From Phycisphaeraceae bacterium (lineage in GTDB: Bacteria > Planctomycetota > Phycisphaerae > Phycisphaerales > UBA1924): DNA of 64,000 bases. The position numbers were made by a program, and so were the translations under genes. Location: positions 282,845-346,844 of the forward strand of contig JAHBXD010000004.1 in the NCBI GenBank assembly GCA_019636695.1, given 5' to 3'. Below the pieces are notes generated by a model. The model was not told the origin of the DNA, searched no databases, and saw only the letters and a program-made list of their open reading frames with translations. Shown in pieces: positions 27,539 to 35,211 of this stretch. The first letter of the stretch is position 1, and each line of letters opens with the position of its first letter.

Positions 27539-28678
27539 ATGATTGTCAAGGATCTGATCGCCGCGATTGAACGAATCGCCCCCCCCGAACACGCCGAGCC
27601 TTGGGACAAGGTCGGGCTTCAGGTCGGTTCGCTCGATGCCGAACTCGATGGCCCGGTCGTCCTGACGATCGACCTTACCGAGAAGGTCATGGACGAAGCG
27701 ATCCAGAAATCCGCCCGCATGATCGTCGCCTATCACCCGCCGATCTGGGATCCGCTCGACAGAATCACCGACGAGACCGCTAAAGGCAGAATTCTGCTTA
27801 GAGCGATTGAACATCGCATGGGCATCTATACGCCTCATACCGGGCTTGATGCCACACCCGGTGGGCTGACCGACTGGCTCTGCGAGGGGTTGAGCGGCTC
27901 AGAGACCCCCGGCAAGATCCACGGAGATTGCCGCGCACTTCAGGCCGCGACTTCCGGAGCCGAGCAGGTCAAGATCGTGACGTTTGTTCCAACCGAAGCC
28001 CTTGAACGTGTCCGGAATGCCTTGGGCACCGCAGGGGCGGGCCGAATCGGGAACTACACGCTCTGCACCTTTGCAACCCCGGGAACAGGGACTTTCCTTG
28101 GAAACACCCAGTCCTCTCCCGCGGTCGGAGCACCCGGACGCTTGGAAATGGTTTCCGAGCATCGCATCGAGATGATCTGCCCCAGGGCGAACCTGGCGCT
28201 GGCCCTTGAAACGCTGCGCCAGTTTCACCCCTACGAAGAACCTGCGATCGATGTCTACCCGCTTGAACCGCAACCTCGACGCCGGGCCGGGTCGGGCCGA
28301 CGCTTGATGCTCGACCAACCCGCCACGCTCTTTGAACTTGCCGAGCGTCTCCGCCGCCACCTGCCTCGCAGCAGACTGCGTGCGGCCTTGGTCGGTGACG
28401 ACAGGCCGTTTTCAGCGATTGGGGTTGTCCCTGGCGCTGGGGAAAGCCTTGCGCCGCTTGCCCGGCGCGAAGGATGCGAGGTTTTTGTCACCGGCGAAAT
28501 GCGCCACCAGAAGGTTCTGGAGTGTCTGAACACAGGTCTGAGCGTGTTGCTCGCCGGGCACACCAACACGGAGCGCGGCTATCTGCCTCGACTTGCCGAG
28601 CGCCTGCGCGAGGCGTTGCCGGGGCTTGTGACGCACGTCAGCAATGCCGACCAAGACATCCTGTTTGTCATCAACTGA
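27539..28678 (+). CDS. Nif3-like dinuclear metal-centre protein (GTP cyclohydrolase 1 type 2 homologue)
   Basis: 379 residues from ATG 27539, which has GGAGG 5 nt upstream. The metal-ligand motifs are clear: EPWDKVGLQVG, VAYHPPIWDPL (His), YTPHTGLDAT (His) and, near the end, VFVTGEMRHQ plus LLAGHTNTERGYLP. The central insert around residues 130-250 with HPYEEPAIDVYPL is the PII-like/CutA-like domain found in long members. Hexameric rings with two metals per site are known for the family; the cellular role remains unclear. It converges with the gene at 28681 (2-nt gap). Confidence 0.9.
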   Translation: MIVKDLIAAIERIAPPEHAEPWDKVGLQVGSLDAELDGPVVLTIDLTEKVMDEAIQKSARMIVAYHPPIWDPLDRITDETAKGRILLRAIEHRMGIYTPHTGLDATPGGLTDWLCEGLSGSETPGKIHGDCRALQAATSGAEQVKIVTFVPTEALERVRNALGTAGAGRIGNYTLCTFATPGTGTFLGNTQSSPAVGAPGRLEMVSEHRIEMICPRANLALALETLRQFHPYEEPAIDVYPLEPQPRRRAGSGRRLMLDQPATLFELAERLRRHLPRSRLRAALVGDDRPFSAIGVVPGAGESLAPLARREGCEVFVTGEMRHQKVLECLNTGLSVLLAGHTNTERGYLPRLAERLREALPGLVTHVSNADQDILFVIN

Positions 28679-28680
28679 AC

Positions 28681-29049
28681 TTATGCCGCTTCGGCCAGGC
28701 GTCCAGGGTTCGCGAGGGCCTCGGTGAGGCGCTGGGCAACCACGTCCGGGGTAAACCCTGGGCGCACGACGGCGTTCGCGACTGAGGCGACCGCCGCGGA
28801 CCTGACGCGATCAGAAGCAAGCGCGAGGATGACGACCTTGGGGTTCCGCCTGCGGACGCTCTGGGCGTAGGCGACCGCTTCGGGAAGGATGTCGTTCAGG
28901 ACAACGATATCCGGAATCCACTCAGCGAGGGCGGCTCGTGCGTCGGCGACGGTCGAGGCTTCCTCAATGTCGAGATAGCCGAGTTGGGCGACGACTGAGG
29001 CGACGGTCTTTCGGTTCTGGGGGTTGTGGTCGAGGATCATGGTGCGCAT
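28681..29049 (-). CDS. Degenerate response-regulator receiver domain protein
   Basis: 122 residues from ATG 29049 (GGAG about 10 nt upstream). The fold pattern of a CheY-type receiver is readable: MRTMILDHNPQNRKTV, ALAEWIPDIVVLNDILPE, VVILALASDR, NAVVRPGF. However, the phosphoacceptor Asp is replaced by Asn (VLND), the acid pair is DH, and the usual switch Lys is Arg. It therefore probably is not phosphorylated in the usual way and may act as a binding adaptor. No output domain or partner kinase gene is nearby. Confidence 0.7.
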   Translation of the reverse strand: MRTMILDHNPQNRKTVASVVAQLGYLDIEEASTVADARAALAEWIPDIVVLNDILPEAVAYAQSVRRRNPKVVILALASDRVRSAAVASVANAVVRPGFTPDVVAQRLTEALANPGRLAEAA

Positions 29050-29217
29050 GGCGAGGCTCCGTGAGGTTGGCACGGTGATCGGACCTTGCGCGGAGCGACT
29101 GAAGGGGGACGTGCGGACACGCCCCGAGAGTCGGGGGGAAGTTCTCGGGAATGCCCACTTATTCAGGGGGGAATTGCAACCGGCACGGTTGGAGCCGTGC
29201 CGGTGGGGGGTGCCGAA

Positions 29218-29299
29218 TGCCCAGGAGAGGATTCGAACCTCCACGCCTTGCGGCGCTACCACCTCAAGGTAGTGCGTCTGCCAATTCCGCCACCTGGGC
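29218..29299 (-). tRNA. tRNA-Leu (anticodon GAG)
   Basis: An 82-nt cloverleaf on the minus strand. The acceptor GCCCAGG pairs with CCTGGGC, with discriminator A. The anticodon stem is CTACC/GGTAG with loop TTGAGGT (anticodon GAG). The long variable arm CGCC-GCAA-GGCG is typical of Leu, and the T arm GGAGG-TTCGAAT-CCTCT is present. CCA is not encoded. Confidence 0.95.
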
Positions 29300-29757
29300 G
29301 AGGGGTGGAGGTGAGTATATGAGGCAATCGTCACGGGTCGAGGGGGCGTCACGAGGGCGTCGCCTCGGGTGCGATCCCACTCCAGCCGAGGGGGTCGGCG
29401 GGTCTGCACGCGGCGGGTAGAGATGCAAGAAGAACGGAACTTTCCGGGGGTTCATGCGTATACCCATGCATCGCTCGAGATCGCGTCGGGATATTTCGAC
29501 GGTTCGAGCCGATGACTCGTCGTCAGTTCTGTTCACGCGTGCCTCGGCAGGGGTGTCCTTCCCGAAGTCGGGTGTGCGCGGGCGTGCCTGAGGGTGAGTC
29601 AACATTGTGCCCCCCTCCTCGCCGCCGGGTGCTGCCACGGAGCCGCCCGGCGGCATTTCTTTTGATCGGCGAAAATCGGGGCACAAGAGTGCCGGCCGCG
29701 TGGGCGGCATGCCCGCATCATGATGCGTGAGTGGTGCTTTGCAGCGGTTCGGGCCGG
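29300..29757. other. Intergenic region between tRNA-Leu and the PfkB kinase gene
   Basis: 458 bases. It should contain the tRNA promoter (minus strand, not clearly recognised) and holds a plus-strand terminator-like hairpin (29621-29663). A minus-strand ORF with a good Shine-Dalgarno near 29605 runs through the tRNA and was not accepted as a gene. Confidence 0.4.
29621..29663 (+). terminator. Terminator-like hairpin without an obvious upstream gene
   Basis: GCCGCCGGG pairs with CCCGGCGGC over a 16-nt loop and is followed by ATTTCTTTT. The orientation points to a plus-strand transcript ending here, yet no plus-strand gene is seen between 28678 and this point. Confidence 0.5.
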
Positions 29758-30684
29758 TTATCCCATGCGCAGCATGCGGGCAAACTCGTCGGTGCGCCAC
29801 CGGATGTCTTCGGCCGTCAGCCTGGCGAGGCGGTCGAGGCTGAAGTCTTCGATCGTGAAACTCGCGACGATCGTGCCGTGGGCAAGTGCTTGGCGAATGG
29901 CTTCGAACGAGCGGATCTCTTTCCCCTCGGCGAGCCGCCGGGCGAGGTGGCCCATCATGCCGCCGGCGAAGGTGTCACCGGCGCCGGTGGGGTCGATGAC
30001 GTTCTCGGCGGGGTAGGCGGGCAGGGCGGCGAGGCCGTCCTGGTGCGCCAGGATGCACCCGTGCTCGCCCTTTTTCACGACGACAAATCGCGGGCCGTGG
30101 GCGAGCAAGGCCCTTGCCGCGGCGACGGTATTGCGTTTGCCGGTCATGAGTTCGGCCTCGTCGTAGTTGAGCACGAGGCCGTCTACGCGACGGAGGAGGG
30201 CGAGCAGGTCGTCGCGGTGGTGGTTGATCCAGAGATCCATGGTGTCGGCAACGGCGAGGATGCGCCGGTCAAAGTGTTCGAGCATGTGCATCTGGATGGC
30301 GGGGTGGGTGTTGGCGAGGAAGACCAGGGGCGAATCGCGGTAGGCCTCGGGGACGGGGGGCGGGGCCTCGGCGATGACGTTGAGATCGGTAAAGACCGTC
30401 TCGCGCTGATCCATGTTGTCGAGATAGCGGCCGCCCCAACGAAAACTCTTGCTTCCAGCGCGCACTTCCAGGCCGCGGGTATCGATGTTGGGGAAGCGGT
30501 CGAGCGTCGCGCGGAGGTGGGGGGGAAAGTCTTGGCCCACGACCGCGACCATGCGCACGGGGGTGAAAAAGCTCGCCGCGGCGGCGAAGTATGTGCAACT
30601 GCCTCCGAGGATGTCGGGCCGGACCTCGCCAGAGGGGGTGTGGATGGTGTCGATGCTGATGGTGCCGGTGACGACGAGTGCCAT
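29758..30684 (-). CDS. PfkB-family sugar kinase
   Basis: 308 residues from ATG 30684. The N-terminal MALVVTGTISIDTIHTP and GGSCTYFAAAASFF lead to the ATP-site signature DPTGAGDTFAGGMMGHLA, which contains the catalytic Asp. Family members phosphorylate sugars or nucleosides such as ribose, adenosine or fructose phosphates; the substrate cannot be fixed from sequence. The in-frame upstream extension into the structured region at 30685-30807 is not coding in my reading. It is divergent from the reverse transcriptase locus. Confidence 0.9.
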   Translation of the reverse strand: MALVVTGTISIDTIHTPSGEVRPDILGGSCTYFAAAASFFTPVRMVAVVGQDFPPHLRATLDRFPNIDTRGLEVRAGSKSFRWGGRYLDNMDQRETVFTDLNVIAEAPPPVPEAYRDSPLVFLANTHPAIQMHMLEHFDRRILAVADTMDLWINHHRDDLLALLRRVDGLVLNYDEAELMTGKRNTVAAARALLAHGPRFVVVKKGEHGCILAHQDGLAALPAYPAENVIDPTGAGDTFAGGMMGHLARRLAEGKEIRSFEAIRQALAHGTIVASFTIEDFSLDRLARLTAEDIRWRTDEFARMLRMG

Positions 30685-30754
30685 GGGGCGGAGTGTATCC
30701 GAGGGCGAGTGGCGAACTGCCGGGATTCGCATGGCCGGATCGTGACCAGGGGCA

Positions 30755-30760
30755 TACAAT
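30755..30760 (+). promoter_or_regulatory. -10-like box for the candidate ncRNA
   Basis: TACAAT matches the -10 consensus at five of six positions and lies 7 nt before the first hairpin of the candidate ncRNA. The -35 region around 30732 (TGGCCG) is a poor match. Confidence 0.4.
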
Positions 30761-30765
30761 TGCCT

Positions 30766-30990
30766 GCCCTCGGAGTTGTCCGAGGGGTGGAGCGTTCTTG
30801 ATGGCAAGGGCAGCCGACGCCTCGACGTTGAGTCGAGCCGTCGCCAGCCAGGACCGCGTGCGGAACTGGATGGTTCGCTGGAACTTGAACATGAGGCTTG
30901 CTCCTAGATTATAGCAGGGCTCGTTCCTGTGCGGACTTGAAGTTCGACAAAGGGCGAACGACAAGGCACGATGAGTCGAGAGACTCGTCG
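30766..30990 (+). ncRNA. Candidate structured ncRNA (DRT2-type template RNA) upstream of the reverse transcriptase
   Basis: By hand folding, the following helices stand in sequence. An 8-bp hairpin at 30767-30786 has a GTTG loop. An 11-bp hairpin with one mismatch is at 30815-30843, and a 6-bp hairpin with one bulge at 30860-30878. A closing helix pairs 30789-30797 with 30887-30890 plus 30900-30904. A two-tier hairpin is at 30921-30961, and a 9-bp hairpin with a GAGA (GNRA) loop at 30969-30990. A -10-like TACAAT sits 7 nt upstream of the first. DRT2 systems are known to carry such an RNA directly upstream of the RT as template for rolling-circle cDNA synthesis. Boundaries, folding and function are inferred. 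Confidence 0.55.
30801..30914 (+). other. Short open frame inside the candidate ncRNA; possible unit of a concatemeric (neo-like) ORF
   Basis: ATG 30801 has GGAG 8 nt upstream and opens a 37-codon frame rich in Ala, Arg, Asp and Trp with helix-like spacing. It ends at TAG 30912-30914. The pentamer CTTGA occurs at 30797-30801 and 30884-30888, exactly 87 nt (29 codons) apart and in phase. Joining the copies head to tail would give an endless stop-free frame with one ATG per unit. It may be a chance leader ORF. Confidence 0.35.
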
Positions 30991-32410
30991 AGTGTGCGCC
31001 GGGGGGACTCGCGTGGATGCCGCAATCCCTTCCCCCGGCTGTGCTTTGAACGAAGATGCGGTAGCGGACAGATCTCCAGATCCCGCGCCTTGGTTCAAGA
31101 GGCGAGGGTACCCGCATTTTGACAGACCTCTCGATCTAGAACAAGCGCAGCGATTGGTCATGGACCCTGGTGCGGTGGCGGAGCGCGGCTTTCTGCCATT
31201 CTTAGCATTCGACATCGAGCAGCGTCGCTATAAGAAGTGTGCTGACGGCACCCGAAGGATGGACGTTAAGCGACGACCTGTCGCATTCGCTTCACACTCG
31301 GATGCAGCTATCTTTTCCTACTACGCCTATTTGCTGAAACTGCCTTACGAAGAAGAGTTGCGAAACAGAGGTTTGACAGAGAATGTGATCGCATATCGAC
31401 GATTTGTTCCTCCAAAGTGCAACATTCACTTTGCACATGAAGCTATCGCCGAGATCGAGCGGCGAGGAGACTGCGAGGCTATCGCTCTCGACATCGAGAA
31501 GTTCTTCGACACGATCCCGCACGATGCACTTAAGCGACTCTGGGGCCACGTCCTGGGGACGGACACGCTGCCGCCCGATCATTATGCGGTATTCAAGGCC
31601 ATCACGAAGTGGGCGAAAGCCGATCGGTCTGAAGTGTTCAAGACGCTGGGGATTGGCCGAAGACAAGCCGAGAACTGGCGACAACCCGCGACGCTGTGCA
31701 CTCCAAGAGAATTTCGCGAGAAGATTCGAGGCGGGGAGCTGATTTCAGTAGGGTACATGATCAAGGGCGGGAGGCCGGTCGGAATACCACAAGGCTCGCC
31801 GATCAGCGCCATGCTGTCGAATCTAGTCATGCTTGAAGCAGATTCGGCAGTTGCTGAGGAGGCCAAGGAGCGAGGTGTCTATTACAGACGATACTCGGAT
31901 GACATCCTCCTCGTTGGCAACCCTGACGACGTCACATGCGTGGAGAAAACCTTCAAGGCCGCGATGGCGACCCTTGGCCTTGATATCAACGATGACAAAA
32001 CCAAGCGTGCGCGGTTTACCCCTGATGGCGACGGATTGCTCAATGCATCTGAGCCGCTTCAGTATCTCGGATTCGTGTTCACTGGCAAACGGGTGCTTGT
32101 GCGACCTCAGACCATCGCAAAGTTCATCCAGCGAATGAAGCGAAGTGTGCGATCCGCCAGCCGGGCCGCAACTGCGGCTGGACGTCAAGGACGCAGCGGG
32201 AAGATCCGACGTCAAGAACTGTACGCCCGGTACAGCCACTTGGGTCCGACTCAGGCAATGCTCAAGCGTCAAGACTCGCCGACCCTGCGGAACAACTTCT
32301 ATACCTACGCCGTTCGGGCAGCGCGAGAGATGCAACGGTCGGAGATCAAGCGACAACTCAGGAAGCACTGGCCAAGGCTAAACGCCGAGATTGAACTGGC
32401 GGGTGGTTGA
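30971..32410 (+). CDS. Reverse transcriptase, probably defence-associated DRT2 (UG2)-like
   Basis: Up to 479 residues. RT motifs in order: A, ALDIEKFFDTI (near 174); B, GRPVGIPQGSPISAMLSN (near 273); C, YYRRYSDDILLV (YSDD near 309); D, LGLDINDDKTK; E, LQYLGFVF. All catalytic Asp are present. The N-terminal PWFKRRGYPHFD and C-terminal ELYARYSHLG...EIKRQLRKHW fit my memory of antiviral DRT2 proteins, whose motif C is usually YCDD. There is no maturase or HNH domain and no retron features. DRT2 enzymes copy an upstream ncRNA and block phage. The ATG at 30971 lies inside a hairpin; GTG 31013 or TTG 31046 may be the true start. Base composition is visibly less GC-rich than its neighbours, suggesting transfer. 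Confidence 0.8.
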   Translation: MSRETRRVCAGGTRVDAAIPSPGCALNEDAVADRSPDPAPWFKRRGYPHFDRPLDLEQAQRLVMDPGAVAERGFLPFLAFDIEQRRYKKCADGTRRMDVKRRPVAFASHSDAAIFSYYAYLLKLPYEEELRNRGLTENVIAYRRFVPPKCNIHFAHEAIAEIERRGDCEAIALDIEKFFDTIPHDALKRLWGHVLGTDTLPPDHYAVFKAITKWAKADRSEVFKTLGIGRRQAENWRQPATLCTPREFREKIRGGELISVGYMIKGGRPVGIPQGSPISAMLSNLVMLEADSAVAEEAKERGVYYRRYSDDILLVGNPDDVTCVEKTFKAAMATLGLDINDDKTKRARFTPDGDGLLNASEPLQYLGFVFTGKRVLVRPQTIAKFIQRMKRSVRSASRAATAAGRQGRSGKIRRQELYARYSHLGPTQAMLKRQDSPTLRNNFYTYAVRAAREMQRSEIKRQLRKHWPRLNAEIELAGG

Positions 32411-32462
32411 CTCGATGCCTCTATATGCGTCCGGTGGTATTAAGCGGGTACCCTTCATCCCC

Positions 32463-34193
32463 ATGACGCCCATCACCCGCTTTGCCCCATCCCCCACCGG
32501 CCACCTGCACATCGGCGGAGCCAGGACGGCCCTCTTCTGCTGGGCGTATGCACGGCGCTACGGGGGGCGGTTCGTGTTGCGGATCGAGGACACGGACCAG
32601 GCGCGGTCGAGCGAGGCGAGCACACGGGGAATTCTCGAAGACCTGGCGTGGCTGGGCATCGCCTGGGATGATGGGCCGGAGTACCGCGTGCGCGGCCAGG
32701 GGCAAGGGGCAGGTGAGGAAGGCGCGGGAGCCATCGGCGGCGATGCTCGCGGCGTCGGCCCTTTTGAACAGTCGCGCCGGCTCGATATCTACAACCGCTG
32801 GATCGACTGGCTGATCGAGCGCGACCTGGCCTACCCGGCTTTCGACACAACGGAAGAGGTCGAAGCCAAGCGCAAGGCCGCGGCAGAGCGCAAGGAAACA
32901 TTTCGCTACATCCGCGAGGCTTCGTATGACCGTGCCGGGTCGCTGGCCCGCATGCGCGCGGGAGAGATGCACGTTGTCCGCTTCCGCCACCCGGGCACGC
33001 CGGTGCACGTCACCGACGCCGTGCTGGGGGCGATCACATTCGAGGCCGAGCACACCGACGACTTTGTTCTCCGCAAGGCCGATGGGTTTCCGACGTATCA
33101 CTTCGCCGTGGTGATCGACGATGAACTGATGGCTGTCACGCACATTTTGCGCGGGCAGGAGCATCTGAACAACACGCCGCGGCACGTGGCCCTGCAACTG
33201 GCCTTGAAGCACGACGACGGCACGCCGTTCCGCATCCCGGTCTATGCCCATCTGCCGCTGATCTTCAACCCCGATGGTTCGAAGATGAGTAAGCGCGACA
33301 AGGACAAAGCCGCGCGTGCAGAGTGCAAGGCGCGATTCGGGGCGGCATCGGCTTCGAGCGAGCGTTTGGGGGTGACCGGCCTTGCGGACGAAGCGTACCA
33401 AGCGTGGATTGCAGATGCACGGAGCCAGCTTCCGGCAGATGTGCTGGCGCGCGTGGCTGCGGGGCTGAAGATTGAGTTGCCCGAGATCGAGGTCGAAGAC
33501 TTCCGGCGGAGCGGGTATCTGCCCGAGGTGGTGTGCAATTACATCGCGCTGTTGGGGTGGAACCCGGGGATGAAGAACCCGGACGGCACCGATCTCGAGC
33601 GGTTCGACATGGCGTTCCTGGCTGAGCACTTCGATCTCGACCGCATCGGCAAGACCAACAGCAAGTTCGACCGGGCCAAGCTCGCGGCGTTCAACCAGGA
33701 TTCGCTGGCGAAGATGGCGCCGGAAGAGTTTGCAGCGAGGTTTCGGGCGTGGTGCGGGCAGTATGAGCCGCGGCTTGCGGCGTGGGAGCACGCGCGGTTT
33801 GCGATCGGGGCGCGGGCGGCCCAGCCGCGGGCGCAGACCTTCCGCGAGGCGGTGGGAAGGCTGGAGTTCGCGCTTATGGCCGACGATGCGGTGGTTTTCG
33901 ATGCCGCGGCGGTGGAGAAGGTGCTGAAGAAGGGCGAACCGAACGGGCTTTCGGTGCTGGGCGAGGTGGCGACGGTGCTTGAGGGGATCGGCGATTGGCG
34001 GCCGGAGGTGATCGAGGGAACGCTAAAGGCATGGGCCGAGGCGAAGGGGTTGGGGATGGGCAAGGTGGCCCAGCCGCTGCGTGTGGCGATCACCGGCTCG
34101 ACCGTCAGCCCAGGCCTTGGCGACACGCTGGCGCTGGTGGGGAAGCAGGGTGTTTTGGAGCGGGTACTGAGGTGTGTGGAGCAGGTGGGGTGA
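32463..34193 (+). CDS. gltX: Glutamyl-tRNA synthetase
   Basis: 576 residues from ATG 32463, the start that gives the canonical TRFAPSPTGHLHIGGARTALF with the HIGH-type signature. The KMSKS-type loop is KMSKRDK near residue 274. The C-terminal anticodon-binding domain is present. Compared with shorter GluRS there is a glycine-rich insert around residue 80 and an extra linker around residues 280-320. It charges tRNA-Glu (or also tRNA-Gln if the indirect pathway is used). The RT stop is only 52 nt upstream, so the two may share a transcript. Confidence 0.95.
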   Translation: MTPITRFAPSPTGHLHIGGARTALFCWAYARRYGGRFVLRIEDTDQARSSEASTRGILEDLAWLGIAWDDGPEYRVRGQGQGAGEEGAGAIGGDARGVGPFEQSRRLDIYNRWIDWLIERDLAYPAFDTTEEVEAKRKAAAERKETFRYIREASYDRAGSLARMRAGEMHVVRFRHPGTPVHVTDAVLGAITFEAEHTDDFVLRKADGFPTYHFAVVIDDELMAVTHILRGQEHLNNTPRHVALQLALKHDDGTPFRIPVYAHLPLIFNPDGSKMSKRDKDKAARAECKARFGAASASSERLGVTGLADEAYQAWIADARSQLPADVLARVAAGLKIELPEIEVEDFRRSGYLPEVVCNYIALLGWNPGMKNPDGTDLERFDMAFLAEHFDLDRIGKTNSKFDRAKLAAFNQDSLAKMAPEEFAARFRAWCGQYEPRLAAWEHARFAIGARAAQPRAQTFREAVGRLEFALMADDAVVFDAAAVEKVLKKGEPNGLSVLGEVATVLEGIGDWRPEVIEGTLKAWAEAKGLGMGKVAQPLRVAITGSTVSPGLGDTLALVGKQGVLERVLRCVEQVG

Positions 34194-34371
34194 GGAGCGG
34201 GGAGAGCGTTGTGACGAAGAGACGCTCATCCTTCCGGCGGGAGAGGTAGGAACGATGGCATTCGGAAGAGCTGCCCGACTTGGTTCCCCCACTGGCCCGA
34301 CGCCCGGCGACCAAAAGAGGAAACACATGGCTCGGCGAGCCGTCAAGCAACGAACGTGATCGGCTTTTCTC

Positions 34372-35190
34372 ATGCTCGACCGATTCACTTGCTATGAACT
34401 CTGCGTCCAGTCGCCGCGGCACGTCGTCGCCCTGCTTCGGGCTGCGCACGGGGGCGAGGCGTTTCTGTTGCGTGAGGATTTCTGCGGCACCGCCGCGGTG
34501 TCGCGGAGGTGGTGCGCGGAGGGGGCGAAGCGAGGGGATGGATCGCGGGCGATCGGCATCGATCTTGATCCGGAGGCGATCAGTCGTGCGCGGCAGGAGG
34601 CGCAGCGAGAGCAGGCGGCAGTTGGTCTTGCGCTGCATGTCGGCGACGCCACCATCAAGGATGCCCCGGCGGCGTCGGCCGCGGCGGATATCATATTTGT
34701 GGGAAATTTCTCGATCGGATATCTGCATCGGCGCGCGGACCTGATGCGCTATCTGCGGTATTCGCGCGAGCGCTTGTCGCGCGCCAACGCAGGGTTCGGC
34801 GGGGGCATTTTTGCCTGTGACACCTACGGGGGCGCGAGGGCGTTTCGGCTCGGCAGCATCGAACGCCGCCACCCCGGCCGCGCGGGCGAAGTGATTCATT
34901 ACGTCTGGACGCACGCACAGGCCGACCCCGTCACCGGCATGGTCGAAAATCGCATCAGTTTTCGGGTTGAGCGCAGCGGCGAGTTTGTGCAGGATCTTCC
35001 GGATGCGTTTGTCTATCACTGGCGGCTCTGGTCGATCGCCGAACTGCGTGAAGCGATGCTCGAAGTGGGGTATTCGAGCGTCGAGGTCTATGCCGATGCC
35101 GACATCGCCCCCGGCGCGCCTGCCCGGCCCGTTACCGACGCGCGCGAACTCGGTGAAGACTGGACGGTGCTTGTCGCCGGCCGCGCCTGA
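34372..35190 (+). CDS. Class I SAM-dependent methyltransferase
   Basis: 272 residues. REDFCGTAAVSRRWC (motif I region), AIGIDLDPEAISRAR (acidic residue at the end of beta 2) and ADIIFVGNFSIGYLHRR (motif IV) show a Rossmann SAM-binding fold. The C-terminal half is beta-rich. The substrate is unknown. The ATG at 34372 lacks a strong Shine-Dalgarno. The 178-nt gap after gltX has no other supported feature. It converges on the secreted protein gene at 35212. Confidence 0.8.
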   Translation: MLDRFTCYELCVQSPRHVVALLRAAHGGEAFLLREDFCGTAAVSRRWCAEGAKRGDGSRAIGIDLDPEAISRARQEAQREQAAVGLALHVGDATIKDAPAASAAADIIFVGNFSIGYLHRRADLMRYLRYSRERLSRANAGFGGGIFACDTYGGARAFRLGSIERRHPGRAGEVIHYVWTHAQADPVTGMVENRISFRVERSGEFVQDLPDAFVYHWRLWSIAELREAMLEVGYSSVEVYADADIAPGAPARPVTDARELGEDWTVLVAGRA

Positions 35191-35211
35191 GGTGCGGCCG
35201 AGAGTGCGGAT

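Noticed and set aside
29264..29605. Minus-strand ORF with a GGAGGGG-type Shine-Dalgarno near 29605
   Set aside because: It runs into the tRNA-Leu gene (its last residues are the tRNA translated) and has no recognisable domain, so overlap with a structural RNA makes it unlikely to be a gene.
30678..30800. Upstream in-frame extension of the 30801 ORF, back to ATG 30678
   Set aside because: It overlaps the pfkB start on the other strand and the promoter-like region, and has no ribosome binding site.
30971..32410. Reverse transcriptase as a group II intron or retron component
   Set aside because: There is no maturase X/thumb-HNH extension, no intron domain V/VI downstream and no retron-type N/C motifs. 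The N- and C-terminal blocks fit DRT2 better.
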